This document shows, in pieces, positions 15,329 through 22,621 of a DNA stretch of 41,133 nucleotides; positions within the stretch are counted from its first letter, which is position 1; the number at the start of each line of letters is the position of its first letter. Position numbers and translations under genes: made by a program. The notes beneath the pieces were generated by a model that saw only the letters and a program-made list of their open reading frames with translations, did not search any database and was not told the DNA's origin. This DNA is from Clostridiales bacterium UBA1775 (GTDB taxonomy: Bacteria; Bacillota; Clostridia; Monoglobales; Firm-18): positions 20,692 to 61,824 of the forward strand of contig DCGP01000006.1 of the NCBI GenBank assembly GCA_002314595.1. The letters are read 5' to 3'.

Positions 15329-15368
15329 AAAAACAAAAAACTGTGGTAAACTATATAGTTTACCACAG
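15329..15368 (-). terminator. Riboswitch-controlled terminator before ecfT
   Basis: A perfect 28-base palindrome (15341-15368, arms CTGTGGTAAAC and GTTTACCACAG) is followed, read on the minus strand, by TTTTTTG and TTTTT just before the ecfT ribosome site. It is the expected off-switch of the upstream cobalamin riboswitch. Confidence 0.9.
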
Positions 15369-15430
15369 CAGATTTTCCTGTGATTATTACATAATAATAT
15401 TGTTTCTGTATAAAATACTTTACAAAACAA

Positions 15431-15625
15431 TACCAAAGCAGGTCTTCTGACTCATACCATATTCAAAAGCTGAACGTCATGCCTTTAAGCCTTCTCGGTT
15501 TCCCAATGACTGACTTTCGTCTAAAAAAGCAGACTTTAGTATATACAGCGACTGTTAATCGTTCAGGGCTTTCACCTGATTCCCTTTTCACTTGCTACCC
15601 TAAACGGCGTAGCAAAAACTTTGTA
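15431..15625 (-). promoter_or_regulatory. Cobalamin riboswitch
   Basis: Read on the minus strand, the element has a P1 arm CAAAG (15619-15623) closing with CTTTG (15434-15438). A P2 hairpin (GCTAC/GTAGC) is followed by the B12-box core GGGAATCAGGTGAAAGCCC, and the 3' conserved GTCAGAAGACCTGC. Adenosylcobalamin or a related corrinoid would bind here and favour the terminator at 15329-15368. The upstream gene ends only 14 bases away (15637), and I see no clear promoter between, so the leader promoter may lie inside that gene. Confidence 0.92.
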
Positions 15626-15636
15626 TGAATATTAAG

Positions 15637-16263
15637 TTATTGATTTGTTTCTACATATTTCGCAATCAAATGAGGAATTGATACTTGAGCATCTTGAATG
15701 GATGTATAATGTTTGATTCCATTTAATGTACCATATATTGTGATAATATCTCCTTCAAGTATTCTGCGTTCATTTTCATCTTTCTTTGTATAATCAACAT
15801 ATATTGTATTGACCCAAAGACCATAATTATCCTTTGTTATGTTTACTCTGTACGAAATGTCATTACCGTATTCCATAACTTGAACGACCTTACCGGTAAA
15901 AACAGCATTTTTATTTATGTATTCGTTTGGGTTTCTTTCTAATTCGTTATAATCAAAAGTAGTACAAGAGTTTTTAAATTCTTCTTCGGAAATTATTGTT
16001 TCCTGTTCGTTTTGAGTAGCTGTATTTATAGTTCTGTTATAGTTAGGAATCGTACAAATTAAGCAGAAGCCAATAAATGCAACCAAAATCCAAAACCACC
16101 ATTTGTTATAGAAAATATCTAATTGCTTTGTATGACAGTAAGGACAACGCTTTTGTGTGATGTTTAATTTGTTTCCACATCTATGACAATATCTTGTGTA
16201 TTTGTTTATGTTTTGTCGAACAGATGAGTTGACAGACAACTCCGGAGAACCGTAAGCACCCAT
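15637..16263 (-). CDS. Zinc-ribbon membrane protein with a C-terminal OB-like domain
   Basis: This is a 208-residue protein. A zinc ribbon with two CxxC knuckles (YCHRCGNKL and RCPYCHTKQ, residues about 26-46) is followed by one membrane helix (about 54-72). An extracytoplasmic domain of about 115 residues has the pattern YIDKNAVFTGKVVQVMEYG-like strands (here NEYINKNAVFTGKVVQV) and EGDIITIYGTLNG, resembling an OB-fold of the tRNA_anti-like type. Similar proteins occur on phages and in accessory regions of Bacillota; function unknown. It follows the Ltp-repeat gene by 21 bases, so both form one operon. ATG 16263 follows AAAGGAAAG. Confidence 0.65.
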   Translation of the reverse strand: MGAYGSPELSVNSSVRQNINKYTRYCHRCGNKLNITQKRCPYCHTKQLDIFYNKWWFWILVAFIGFCLICTIPNYNRTINTATQNEQETIISEEEFKNSCTTFDYNELERNPNEYINKNAVFTGKVVQVMEYGNDISYRVNITKDNYGLWVNTIYVDYTKKDENERRILEGDIITIYGTLNGIKHYTSIQDAQVSIPHLIAKYVETNQ

Positions 16264-16284
16264 ATTTATCTTTCCTTTCGTGAT

Positions 16285-16884
16285 TTAATTAAATCCGTTT
16301 TGCTCAACGCCATATACCGCCTGTGCATGTGTGAATCCCTCAAATTCTAATTGCTCAATTAACCCTTTTTTAGAAAAACTTGAATAACTCAAGTAGCTTT
16401 CTGCTTTTTTTACTGCTTGTTCGTTCCAATCTGCTCCACAGTTATTAACACCAAATGTAGCCTCGGACGTTGTAAAACCCTCAAATTTCAATTGGTCAAT
16501 TAATCCACTATATGAAAAGGATGTAAATTTTAGGTAACTTTGAGCTTTCTTTACTGCATTTTGTTCCGCAACTGTTGGAGAGAATGTATTGCTTTGAATT
16601 GTTGGCGTTGAAATGCTTTCGGTTTTTTTGTTATTACTTGGTGTTCCGATTTCAACTTGATACTTTTCTTCATTCCAATATACGGGAATATCCAAAACAT
16701 CTCCTATAGCTTTTAATGGTAAATATGTTCGTCCGTCTACATCGAGAATTGGCTGCTCTGAAACAAATTCACTTCCGTTGACAATAACCTTAAAGTCGGC
16801 AACATCACACACGTAAGAAGCAACCACTCCAATTACAGAACATGTAATAACTCCAATAATAAAGCCAAAAATTATTTTCTTCAT
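16285..16884 (-). CDS. Stalk-domain protein with two Ltp (superinfection-exclusion type) repeats
   Basis: This is a 199-residue protein. It has an N-terminal membrane anchor or signal (about 1-25), a short copper-amine-oxidase-N-like stalk domain (FKVIVNGSEF, DVDGRTYLPLKAIGDVL, about 32-80), a Ser/Thr linker, and two Ltp repeats. These begin NAVKKAQSYLKF and QAVKKAESYLSY and share GLI(D/E)QL(K/E)FEGFT. The Ltp domain is known from the Streptococcus thermophilus phage TP-J34 lipoprotein, which blocks DNA injection by related phages. A standard lipobox is not evident (VITC), so the anchor may be a helix. ATG 16884 lies 9 bases after AAGGAG; GTG 16893 overlaps that site. It has its own promoter and is next to tRNA-Arg, a usual place for acquired genes. 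Confidence 0.78.
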   Translation of the reverse strand: MKKIIFGFIIGVITCSVIGVVASYVCDVADFKVIVNGSEFVSEQPILDVDGRTYLPLKAIGDVLDIPVYWNEEKYQVEIGTPSNNKKTESISTPTIQSNTFSPTVAEQNAVKKAQSYLKFTSFSYSGLIDQLKFEGFTTSEATFGVNNCGADWNEQAVKKAESYLSYSSFSKKGLIEQLEFEGFTHAQAVYGVEQNGFN

Positions 16885-16913
16885 ATTTTCCACTCCTTAA
16901 ATATTGTGTATTC

Positions 16914-16942
16914 ATTATAACATATTAATATTATCTTATCAA
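16914..16942 (-). promoter_or_regulatory. Sigma-A promoter of the Ltp/zinc-ribbon operon
   Basis: On the minus strand TTGATA (16937-16942), 17 bases and a perfect TATAAT (16914-16919) precede the Ltp-repeat gene by 30 bases. Confidence 0.85.
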
Positions 16943-17015
16943 GTACAAAAATATAATGAGTTTATAGTTAAGTAAATATAATAAACCTTAAAAGTGTTTT
17001 AGTGAATAGTGAATA

Positions 17016-17049
17016 AGTTAAAACCCTCGTTCATTAGAACGAGGGTTTT
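17016..17049 (-). terminator. Terminator of the tRNA-Arg transcript
   Basis: AAAACCCTCGTTC (17020-17032) pairs with GAACGAGGGTTTT (17037-17049) across ATTA. Read on the minus strand it starts at the tRNA CCA end and ends in TTTTAACTT. Confidence 0.8.
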
Positions 17050-17125
17050 GGTATGCCCGATGCGATTTGAACGCACGACAACCGGCGTCGGAGGCCGGGG
17101 CTCTATCCAGCTGAGCTACGGGCAC
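17049..17125 (-). tRNA. tRNA-Arg (anticodon CCG)
   Basis: This is a complete cloverleaf on the minus strand. The acceptor GTGCCCG pairs with CGGGCAT, D arm GCTC/GAGC, and anticodon stem CCGGC/GCCGG with loop CTCCGAC. The variable region is TTGTC, the T arm GTGCG/CGCAT with loop TTCGAAT, and discriminator A and CCA are encoded. Anticodon CCG reads the arginine codon CGG. Confidence 0.95.
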
Positions 17126-17136
17126 ATATTTTTTTA

Positions 17137-17402
17137 GAGACTATAAAAAACGCCCCGAACACATAAAGCAAGAATAAACGAGTTTGTGTTGTACGATTTT
17201 CATAGTTATATTGTTAACTTGAAGAGTATCTATTCTAAAAGCAGAAAAGAAACTTTATGTTGCGAACAAACTTCACCACTCGGCGTATACACATACGCCA
17301 TCGGGCAAGCCTACGGTTCAGTTTGGTTCACTCGGAACGTTTTTTATACGTCTCCATAATACGTCCTGAACACATAAAATAAAGTTGTACGATTTTATAG
17401 TT
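17137..17402. repeat. Unexplained non-coding region with inverted and direct repeats
   Basis: The 300 bases between tRNA-Arg and the tyrS terminator hold no credible reading frame. An imperfect inverted repeat joins 17137-17158 (GAGACTATAAAAAACG, then CCGA) with 17332-17354 (TCGG, then CGTTTTTTATACGTCTC). A direct repeat joins 17157-17207 and 17368-17402: GAACACATAAA followed by GTTGTACGATTTT and ATAGTT. A perfect 7-base hairpin, GGCGTAT/ATACGCC, lies at 17282-17299. The layout could be an unrecognised structured RNA, a miniature inverted-repeat element, or a duplicated tRNA leader. No known riboswitch family is recognised. Confidence 0.6.
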
Positions 17403-17419
17403 CTGTTATAGCTTTGTTT

Positions 17420-17451
17420 TATACAAATAAAGGGCTGTATAACAGCCCTTT
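17420..17451 (-). terminator. Intrinsic terminator of tyrS
   Basis: AAAGGGCTGT and ACAGCCCTTT form a stem (17429-17451), and on the minus strand T-rich sequence follows. It sits just past the tyrS stop. Confidence 0.85.
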
Positions 17452-17456
17452 ACATA

Positions 17457-18695
17457 TTATTTAACAACAATTTTGTGATATGTTTTCTTACCCTTTTTAA
17501 TAATCATTTCGCCATCCTTAAATGAATCAAGGTTAATAACAAGTGCAGGGTCTGCAATCTTTTCATCATTTACAGAAACACCACCTTGTGTAATAAGACG
17601 TCTGCCCTCACCCTTTGAAGGGATAAGACCTGCCTTGCTCATTACGTCCAAAATGCCCATACCTGCTTCAATTTCAGCCTTGTCAATTTCTGTTGTAGGC
17701 ATATTAGCAGAAACGCCACCGTTTTCAAATAGTGCTTGTGCAGCAGCCTTTGCCTTGTCTGCTTCCTCTTCACCGTGAACTAACTTTGTAAGCTCGTAAG
17801 CCAGTGTAACCTTTGCTTCATTAACGTCCTTGGCGTCCTTGCTGTTTGCAAATTTTTCTTCCATAGCGTTGATTTCTTCAACAGGTAGGAAGGTTAGCAT
17901 TTTCAAGCATTTGTAAACGTCTTCATCGTCAACATTTCTCCAATATTGATAGAAATCAAAAGGAGAAGTCTTTTCAGGGTCAAGCCATACAGCGCCATTT
18001 GCTGTTTTACCCATTTTTTTGCCTTGGCTGTTAAGCAAAAGAGTAATAGTCATAGCATACGCATCTTTACCTGACTTTTTACGAATAAGGTCAGTACCGA
18101 AAAGCATATTGCTCCATTGGTCATCTCCACCGAATTGCATATTGCAACCGTAATTTTTATTTAGGTAATAAAAATCGTATGATTGCATAATCATATAGTT
18201 AAATTCAAGGAAGCTTAAACCTTTTTCCATTCTTTGCTTGTAGCATTCTGCCCTTAGCATATTGTTTACAGAAAAACAAGCCCCAACATCACGAAGAAGT
18301 TCAATATAGTTAAGCTTTAAAAGCCAGTCTGCATTATTTACAACAATAGCCTTATCCTCGCCAAATTCAATAAATTTACCAATTTGCTTTAAGAAGCATT
18401 GACAGTTTTTTTCAATAGTTTCAGGGCTCATCATAGAGCGCATATCAGTTCTGCCTGATGGGTCTCCAACATAGCCTGTACCACCACCTAAAAGCACAAC
18501 AGGCTTGTTGCCTGCAAGCTGAAGCCTCTTCATAAGACAAAGTGCCATAAAATGACCAACATGCAAAGAGTCGGCAGTTGGGTCAAAGCCTATGTAAAAC
18601 CTTGCGCCACCATTGTTAATAAGCTCTCTGATTTCTTGTCTGTCTGTTACTTGGGCAATTAGACCTCTTGCCTCAAGCTCTTCGAATATTTTCAA
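17457..18695 (-). CDS. tyrS: Tyrosyl-tRNA synthetase
   Basis: This 412-residue class I enzyme charges tRNA-Tyr with tyrosine in the cytoplasm. The ATP-binding motif HVGH lies at residues 45-48 after YIGFDPTADSL, and the KMSKS loop appears as KMGKT near residue 230. Tyrosine-pocket stretches MQSYDFYYL and QFGGDDQWSNM and a C-terminal S4 RNA-binding domain (GRRLITQGGVSVNDEKI) are present. Length matches the bacterial TyrS family. The start is TTG 18695, eight bases after GGAGG. Many Bacillota tyrS genes have a T-box leader, but only 69 bases separate it from mutS2, so none is present here. Confidence 0.96.
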   Translation of the reverse strand: MKIFEELEARGLIAQVTDRQEIRELINNGGARFYIGFDPTADSLHVGHFMALCLMKRLQLAGNKPVVLLGGGTGYVGDPSGRTDMRSMMSPETIEKNCQCFLKQIGKFIEFGEDKAIVVNNADWLLKLNYIELLRDVGACFSVNNMLRAECYKQRMEKGLSFLEFNYMIMQSYDFYYLNKNYGCNMQFGGDDQWSNMLFGTDLIRKKSGKDAYAMTITLLLNSQGKKMGKTANGAVWLDPEKTSPFDFYQYWRNVDDEDVYKCLKMLTFLPVEEINAMEEKFANSKDAKDVNEAKVTLAYELTKLVHGEEEADKAKAAAQALFENGGVSANMPTTEIDKAEIEAGMGILDVMSKAGLIPSKGEGRRLITQGGVSVNDEKIADPALVINLDSFKDGEMIIKKGKKTYHKIVVK

Positions 18696-18764
18696 ATCAA
18701 TTACCTCCGATTACTAATAGCTATCCTATATAATATACTATATTTTATATGCTTTTGTCAAGGT

Positions 18765-21119
18765 TTAGGAGTTTTTTAACTCCACAACAGTAACGCCGGT
18801 TTCACCTTCACCATATACGCCAAGTCTGTAGGATTTTACACAAGGGTTAGTTTTTAGCATATCGTGTATGCCCTTTCGTAAAACCCCTGTACCTTTGCCG
18901 TGTATTACAGTTACAGTGTTAAGACCACCTAAATAGGCATCGTCTAAATATTTTTCTGTGGCATATAGTGCATCTTCAAGCATCATACCTCGTAAATCTA
19001 TTTCAGGCTTGATATTTGAAAGCTTTAACTTGCTTGTACGCTGTTTGGAAACGTGGTTGCCTGTTTGCTTTTCCTCTTTAAGACGCAAGTTTTTAATGTT
19101 GGAATTTATCTTCATTATTCCAACTTGCAACATAACATTTCCATCTGCATCAGGAGGAGCAATAACCGTACCGACTTGGTCAATGTCCAAAATCTCAACA
19201 GTGTTGCCCGGTATTAACTTTTTAGGAATGTGCCTGTTTTCAATTGGGGTAGCCACTTGGGATTTATCACGATTTTTAATGTTAGTATTTATACTTGTTT
19301 TAGCCATATTCAATGCCTTGTTCATTTCTTGCTCTGACTTTAATTTTCGTGCCTTTTTAATTTCATCAATAATCTGTTCTGCCTCTTTTTTGGCTTGCTC
19401 CAATATCTTTTTAGCTTCTCTGTTAGCGTTTTCGGTAAGCTTTTGCTTGGTGATTTTTACCTTTTCTTTTTCATTTTCAAGCTCGTCTTTTAAACGCTTT
19501 GCATCATTTTTATATTTTTCAATCAGTTGACGTTCGTTTTCTGCCTCTTGTCTGCTCTTTTCCAAATTAGAAATAACATCTTCAAATTTAATATTTTCCT
19601 CGCTAATTCTTTCAACTGCACCTTGAATAATATACTCAGGCAACCCAAGGCGCTTTGAAATTGCAAAGGCATTACTTTTGCCCGGCACACCAATTAACAG
19701 ACGATAGGTAGGACGCAAGGAATTAACATCAAATTCACAACAGGCATTTTCCACACCATCTGTTGTAAGTGCATAAAGCTTAATCTCACTGTAATGAGTT
19801 GTGGCAACGCTTAATGCTCCAAAGCCTTTAACATATTGCAAAATTGATACTGCAAGGGCAGCACCTTCCGTTGGGTCTGTTCCTGCACCTAATTCGTCAA
19901 ATAGCACCAAGGAATCAGGAGTAATTTTAGAAATAATACTAACAATATTAGTCATATGTGCAGAAAATGTACTTAAATCCTGTTCTATACTCTGTTCGTC
20001 CCCGATATCTGCAAAAATATTGTCAAAAATGCAAATATCCGTACCGTCCGACGCCGGCACACCAAGGCCACATTCTGCCATTAGGCAAAACAGACCAAGA
20101 GTCTTTAAAGTAACGGTTTTACCACCTGTATTTGGGCCTGTAATAACCAATGTTTTAAAGTCCTTGCCAATGTTTAGGGAAATTGGCACGACCTTTTTTT
20201 GGTCTAAAAGTGGGTGCCGTCCCTTTTCAATAACAACATAGCCCTTGTTGTTGATTTTAGGAGTAATTGCATTCATTTTTACTGCCAACTTTGCCTTGGC
20301 AAATATAAAGTCAAGGTCGCAAATAATCCTTTGGTTTACAAATAGCTGGTGAGACCTTTCAACAGCTTCGGCAGTAAATGTAAACAGTATCTTTTCAATT
20401 TCTGTCTTTTCTGCAGAGGCAAGCTCTCGTAGGTTGTTGTTTTCACTAACAACTGCATTTGGCTCTATAAACAAGGTTGAACCGGTTGCAGACATATCGT
20501 GAACAATACCACCTACGTCAGACCTATGCTCTGCCTTAACAGGCACAACATATCTGCCGTCTCGGATTGTGATTATTGCTTCCTGCAAATATTTTTGATA
20601 TTTTGTGCTGTGAATTATTCCGTTTAAATGCTCACGAATTTTACTGTGAGTGTTTACAATTTTTCGTCTTATGTTGGCAAGCTCCGTACTTGCAGAGTCT
20701 GCAATTTCTTCCTCGGAAATTATAGCATTAAATATTGACTTTTCAAACCTTCTGTCCTCAGTTAACTGCCGAGTATATTCCGTTAAAATATTTTCTTCAT
20801 CGTTGTACGCTAAAATATTTCTTGCAATTTTAAAAACTGTGGCAATGGCTAAAAGCTCCTTTGGGTTTAACATACCGCCTTTTTCACCACGCTTTAAGGA
20901 GGAGGTAATGTCATGTAGTCCACTTATGTCCGGGTTACCCTTTTTAAATATCAATTCCATGGCGCAGCCAAGCTTTGCTTGTAAAACTTCAACCTCACCA
21001 ATGTCCGTTGCTGGTTCTAACCTATATACAATCTCACGACTTATCTCATTTGTTGTGCAGTCTGCAAGCATATCCTGTATCTTATTAAATTCAAGTATTT
21101 TTTTATATCTTTCTTCCAC
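18765..21119 (-). CDS. mutS2: MutS2 family ATPase/endonuclease
   Basis: This is a 784-residue protein with the MutS core (lever and clamp helices) and the ATPase motifs GPNTGGKT (about residue 331) and LFDELGAGTDPTEGAALA. A long charged coiled coil (about 515-620), a KOW-like stretch (GNTVEILDIDQVGTVI) and a C-terminal Smr nuclease domain (IDLRGMMLEDALYATEKYLD, HGKGTGVLRKGI) follow. MutS2 suppresses recombination and, in Bacillus, splits collided ribosomes through its Smr and KOW parts. The usual mismatch-reading domain of MutS is absent, as expected. The start is GTG 21119 after GAGGT. tyrS follows 69 bases downstream, likely on the same transcript. Confidence 0.95.
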   Translation of the reverse strand: MEERYKKILEFNKIQDMLADCTTNEISREIVYRLEPATDIGEVEVLQAKLGCAMELIFKKGNPDISGLHDITSSLKRGEKGGMLNPKELLAIATVFKIARNILAYNDEENILTEYTRQLTEDRRFEKSIFNAIISEEEIADSASTELANIRRKIVNTHSKIREHLNGIIHSTKYQKYLQEAIITIRDGRYVVPVKAEHRSDVGGIVHDMSATGSTLFIEPNAVVSENNNLRELASAEKTEIEKILFTFTAEAVERSHQLFVNQRIICDLDFIFAKAKLAVKMNAITPKINNKGYVVIEKGRHPLLDQKKVVPISLNIGKDFKTLVITGPNTGGKTVTLKTLGLFCLMAECGLGVPASDGTDICIFDNIFADIGDEQSIEQDLSTFSAHMTNIVSIISKITPDSLVLFDELGAGTDPTEGAALAVSILQYVKGFGALSVATTHYSEIKLYALTTDGVENACCEFDVNSLRPTYRLLIGVPGKSNAFAISKRLGLPEYIIQGAVERISEENIKFEDVISNLEKSRQEAENERQLIEKYKNDAKRLKDELENEKEKVKITKQKLTENANREAKKILEQAKKEAEQIIDEIKKARKLKSEQEMNKALNMAKTSINTNIKNRDKSQVATPIENRHIPKKLIPGNTVEILDIDQVGTVIAPPDADGNVMLQVGIMKINSNIKNLRLKEEKQTGNHVSKQRTSKLKLSNIKPEIDLRGMMLEDALYATEKYLDDAYLGGLNTVTVIHGKGTGVLRKGIHDMLKTNPCVKSYRLGVYGEGETGVTVVELKNS

Positions 21120-21158
21120 AATATTTACCTCATTTAACTGTGTTTTTTGTATACCTAT

Positions 21159-21187
21159 ATATTACATACTTTCTTTTAAAAATGCAA
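21159..21187 (-). promoter_or_regulatory. Probable sigma-A promoter of mutS2
   Basis: On the minus strand TTGCAT (21182-21187), 17 bases and TAATAT (21159-21164) lie 40 bases before the GTG. Confidence 0.5.
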
Positions 21188-21243
21188 GTTTTTTTGACAA
21201 ATTAGTTTACATAACACAATTTCACCATAAAATGCACCTAAAT

Positions 21244-21301
21244 TGTGGATAAATAAGTCAGTAAAAACCACTTTTCCACAAACTTATCCCACTTATCCAC
21301 A
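21244..21301. other. Cluster of DnaA boxes beside an AT-rich tract
   Basis: Two perfect DnaA boxes, TGTGGATAA (21244-21252, minus orientation) and TTATCCACA (21293-21301), flank a near match TTTTCCACA (21272-21280) and a degenerate TTATCCCAC (21284-21292). A strongly AT-rich stretch follows at 21302-21333. All lie in the 214-base gap between mutS2 and cobO. A DnaA-binding regulatory cluster is plausible. It is not the usual dnaA-dnaN origin context. Confidence 0.6.
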
Positions 21302-21333
21302 GGAATATTATGTATACTTAATTAAAAATTTTA

Positions 21334-21846
21334 TCAAAAATCAATAGATTTTCTGGCAGGGATATTGTTCTGGAACGGGTGTTTAATTTCTTTGATTTCC
21401 GAGATGTAATCTGCATATTTTGTCAAACTTTGGGGCATATTTCTGCCGGTAATAACAAGCTCTGTATTTTTGGGTTTGGCATTTATTATGTCAATTAAGT
21501 AACCTTCTGTAATTATGTCGTTTTCAATTAAGCCTAACACTTCGTCTAAAATTATCATATCCCAATTGTGCTTGTATATGTCTTTAAGGGCTGTAATGCT
21601 TTCATTTTTAGCAATTTCTTTTTCTTGGTGGTTCATTTGAAAATAGAACTTGTCGGAGGAGGATACTCTACTTATGGAAATGCCTAAAATGTTGCAAGAT
21701 GTAACCTCACCTGATGGGATACCTTTTAAAAATTGAAATATTTTAATTGATTTTCCGTACCCTGCGCATCTCATTGCAAGGCCAAAGGAGGCAGTAGTTT
21801 TGCCTTTGCCGTCCCCGGTGTAGATATGTACTAATCCCTTTTCCAT
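21334..21846 (-). CDS. cobO: Corrinoid adenosyltransferase (CobO/BtuR type)
   Basis: This 170-residue cytoplasmic enzyme transfers the adenosyl group of ATP to cob(I)alamin or its precursors, making adenosylcorrinoid. The modified P-loop TGDGKGKTTAS is at residues 10-20, followed by GYGKSIKIFQFLKG and the Walker-B-like DMIILDEVLGL. VITGRNMP and a C-terminal HPFQNNIPARKSIDF region complete the fold; all are standard for this family. Start ATG 21846 follows AGAGGTGAT. It lies 10 bases after ribU on the same strand and so falls under the FMN riboswitch. It fits with the corrinoid uptake operon and B12-dependent metH elsewhere in the window. Confidence 0.93.
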   Translation of the reverse strand: MEKGLVHIYTGDGKGKTTASFGLAMRCAGYGKSIKIFQFLKGIPSGEVTSCNILGISISRVSSSDKFYFQMNHQEKEIAKNESITALKDIYKHNWDMIILDEVLGLIENDIITEGYLIDIINAKPKNTELVITGRNMPQSLTKYADYISEIKEIKHPFQNNIPARKSIDF

Positions 21847-21856
21847 AAAATCACCT

Positions 21857-22438
21857 CTAATTTTTGATAAATCCTGATATTTTTTTGTAAACCAAGAAGG
21901 TTATTACAGAGCATAAAATACCCTTAACTAACGTAAACGGAGCGTTAAAAATAAGCAAACATTCAAACAAATTTTTAACAGTTGGCAAAATCACCCTATA
22001 CATACCGATAATTGCATCTAATGACATTATCCTTTCATAAATTGGGTATGATATAAAGTAGTTAATGGGCAAACTGCAAACTGCCATAATTACAGAGCCT
22101 ATTAAGGAGGCAACCATAGCATTTTTCTTGGTTTTGTTTACCTTGTATATGTAACCGGCAGGCAACACAAAGCTAATACCCATTAAAAAGTTACACAGCT
22201 CACCAATGCCACCTGTTTGACCATGTAAAAATAAATTAAGCAAATTTTTAACAAAGCAAACAATTACTCCCCACCAAGGGCCTAATGCAAATGAAGCAAT
22301 TAAGGCGGGCATTTCGCTGATGTCCATTTTGATAAAGCTTGGCATCAATGGTGTAGGGAAGTCAATAAACATCAATACAAACGCAACGGCACTTAACATT
22401 GCAGTTACAACATATTTTTTAATGTTTGTTTTTTTCAT
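21857..22438 (-). CDS. ribU: Riboflavin ECF transporter S component (RibU)
   Basis: This is a 193-residue membrane protein with about six helices. The N-terminal AMLSAVAFVLMFIDFPTPLMPSF and the stretch DISEMPALIASFALGPWWG, then VKNLLNLFLHG, are characteristic of RibU-type S components. It binds riboflavin and works with a shared EcfA/EcfA'/EcfT module; whether it uses the module at 12903-15319 or a housekeeping one elsewhere is unknown. ATG 22438 lies 7 bases after AGGAGA; the frame is open further upstream into the riboswitch terminator and that part is leader. An FMN riboswitch directly upstream supports the substrate. Confidence 0.92.
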   Translation of the reverse strand: MKKTNIKKYVVTAMLSAVAFVLMFIDFPTPLMPSFIKMDISEMPALIASFALGPWWGVIVCFVKNLLNLFLHGQTGGIGELCNFLMGISFVLPAGYIYKVNKTKKNAMVASLIGSVIMAVCSLPINYFISYPIYERIMSLDAIIGMYRVILPTVKNLFECLLIFNAPFTLVKGILCSVITFLVYKKISGFIKN

Positions 22439-22451
22439 AGTAAAATCTCCT

Positions 22452-22485
22452 AAAAAAAGCAACCCCATAACTTAAACGGGGTTGC
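22452..22485 (-). terminator. Terminator of the FMN riboswitch
   Basis: GCAACCCC (22459-22466) and GGGGTTGC (22478-22485) form the stem, and on the minus strand seven T follow directly before the ribU ribosome site. Confidence 0.9.
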
Positions 22486-22499
22486 ATAGAAATTGCGTA

Positions 22500-22618
22500 T
22501 AGTTATCTCCTACCATCCGGACTGTACCGTCGGCATCGGAATTTCACCGAATCAACCACCTAAATGGCTTGTGGGCTGTAACCACCGGTGAGGAATTTCA
22601 CCTCGCCCCGAAGACATA
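22500..22618 (-). promoter_or_regulatory. FMN riboswitch (RFN element)
   Basis: The minus strand shows the conserved RFN boxes in order: CTTCGGGGCGAGGTGAAATT, CACCGGTGGTTACAGCCC, GGTGAAATTCCGATGCCGAC and GTCCGGATGGTAGGAGATA. FMN binding should favour the terminator at 22452-22485 and shut off ribU and the cobO gene behind it. Confidence 0.96.
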
Positions 22619-22621
22619 GTT

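Noticed and set aside
17049..17125. tRNA-Arg as attB with a duplicated attachment site
   Set aside because: No second copy of the tRNA 3' end was found between 15600 and 17048, and there is no integrase gene.
17157..17402. CRISPR array
   Set aside because: Only two imperfect direct repeat copies about 210 bases apart, with no regular spacers and no cas genes.
18696..18764. T-box leader before tyrS
   Set aside because: The 69-base gap is too short and has no T-box core sequence.
18958..20241. Plus-strand reading frames of up to 190 codons inside mutS2
   Set aside because: They are antisense shadows of a well-conserved gene, have no ribosome sites and are low-complexity in composition.
21244..21333. 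Chromosomal origin of replication
   Set aside because: Only four boxes, and no dnaA, dnaN, rpmH or recF nearby; kept only as a DnaA-box cluster.
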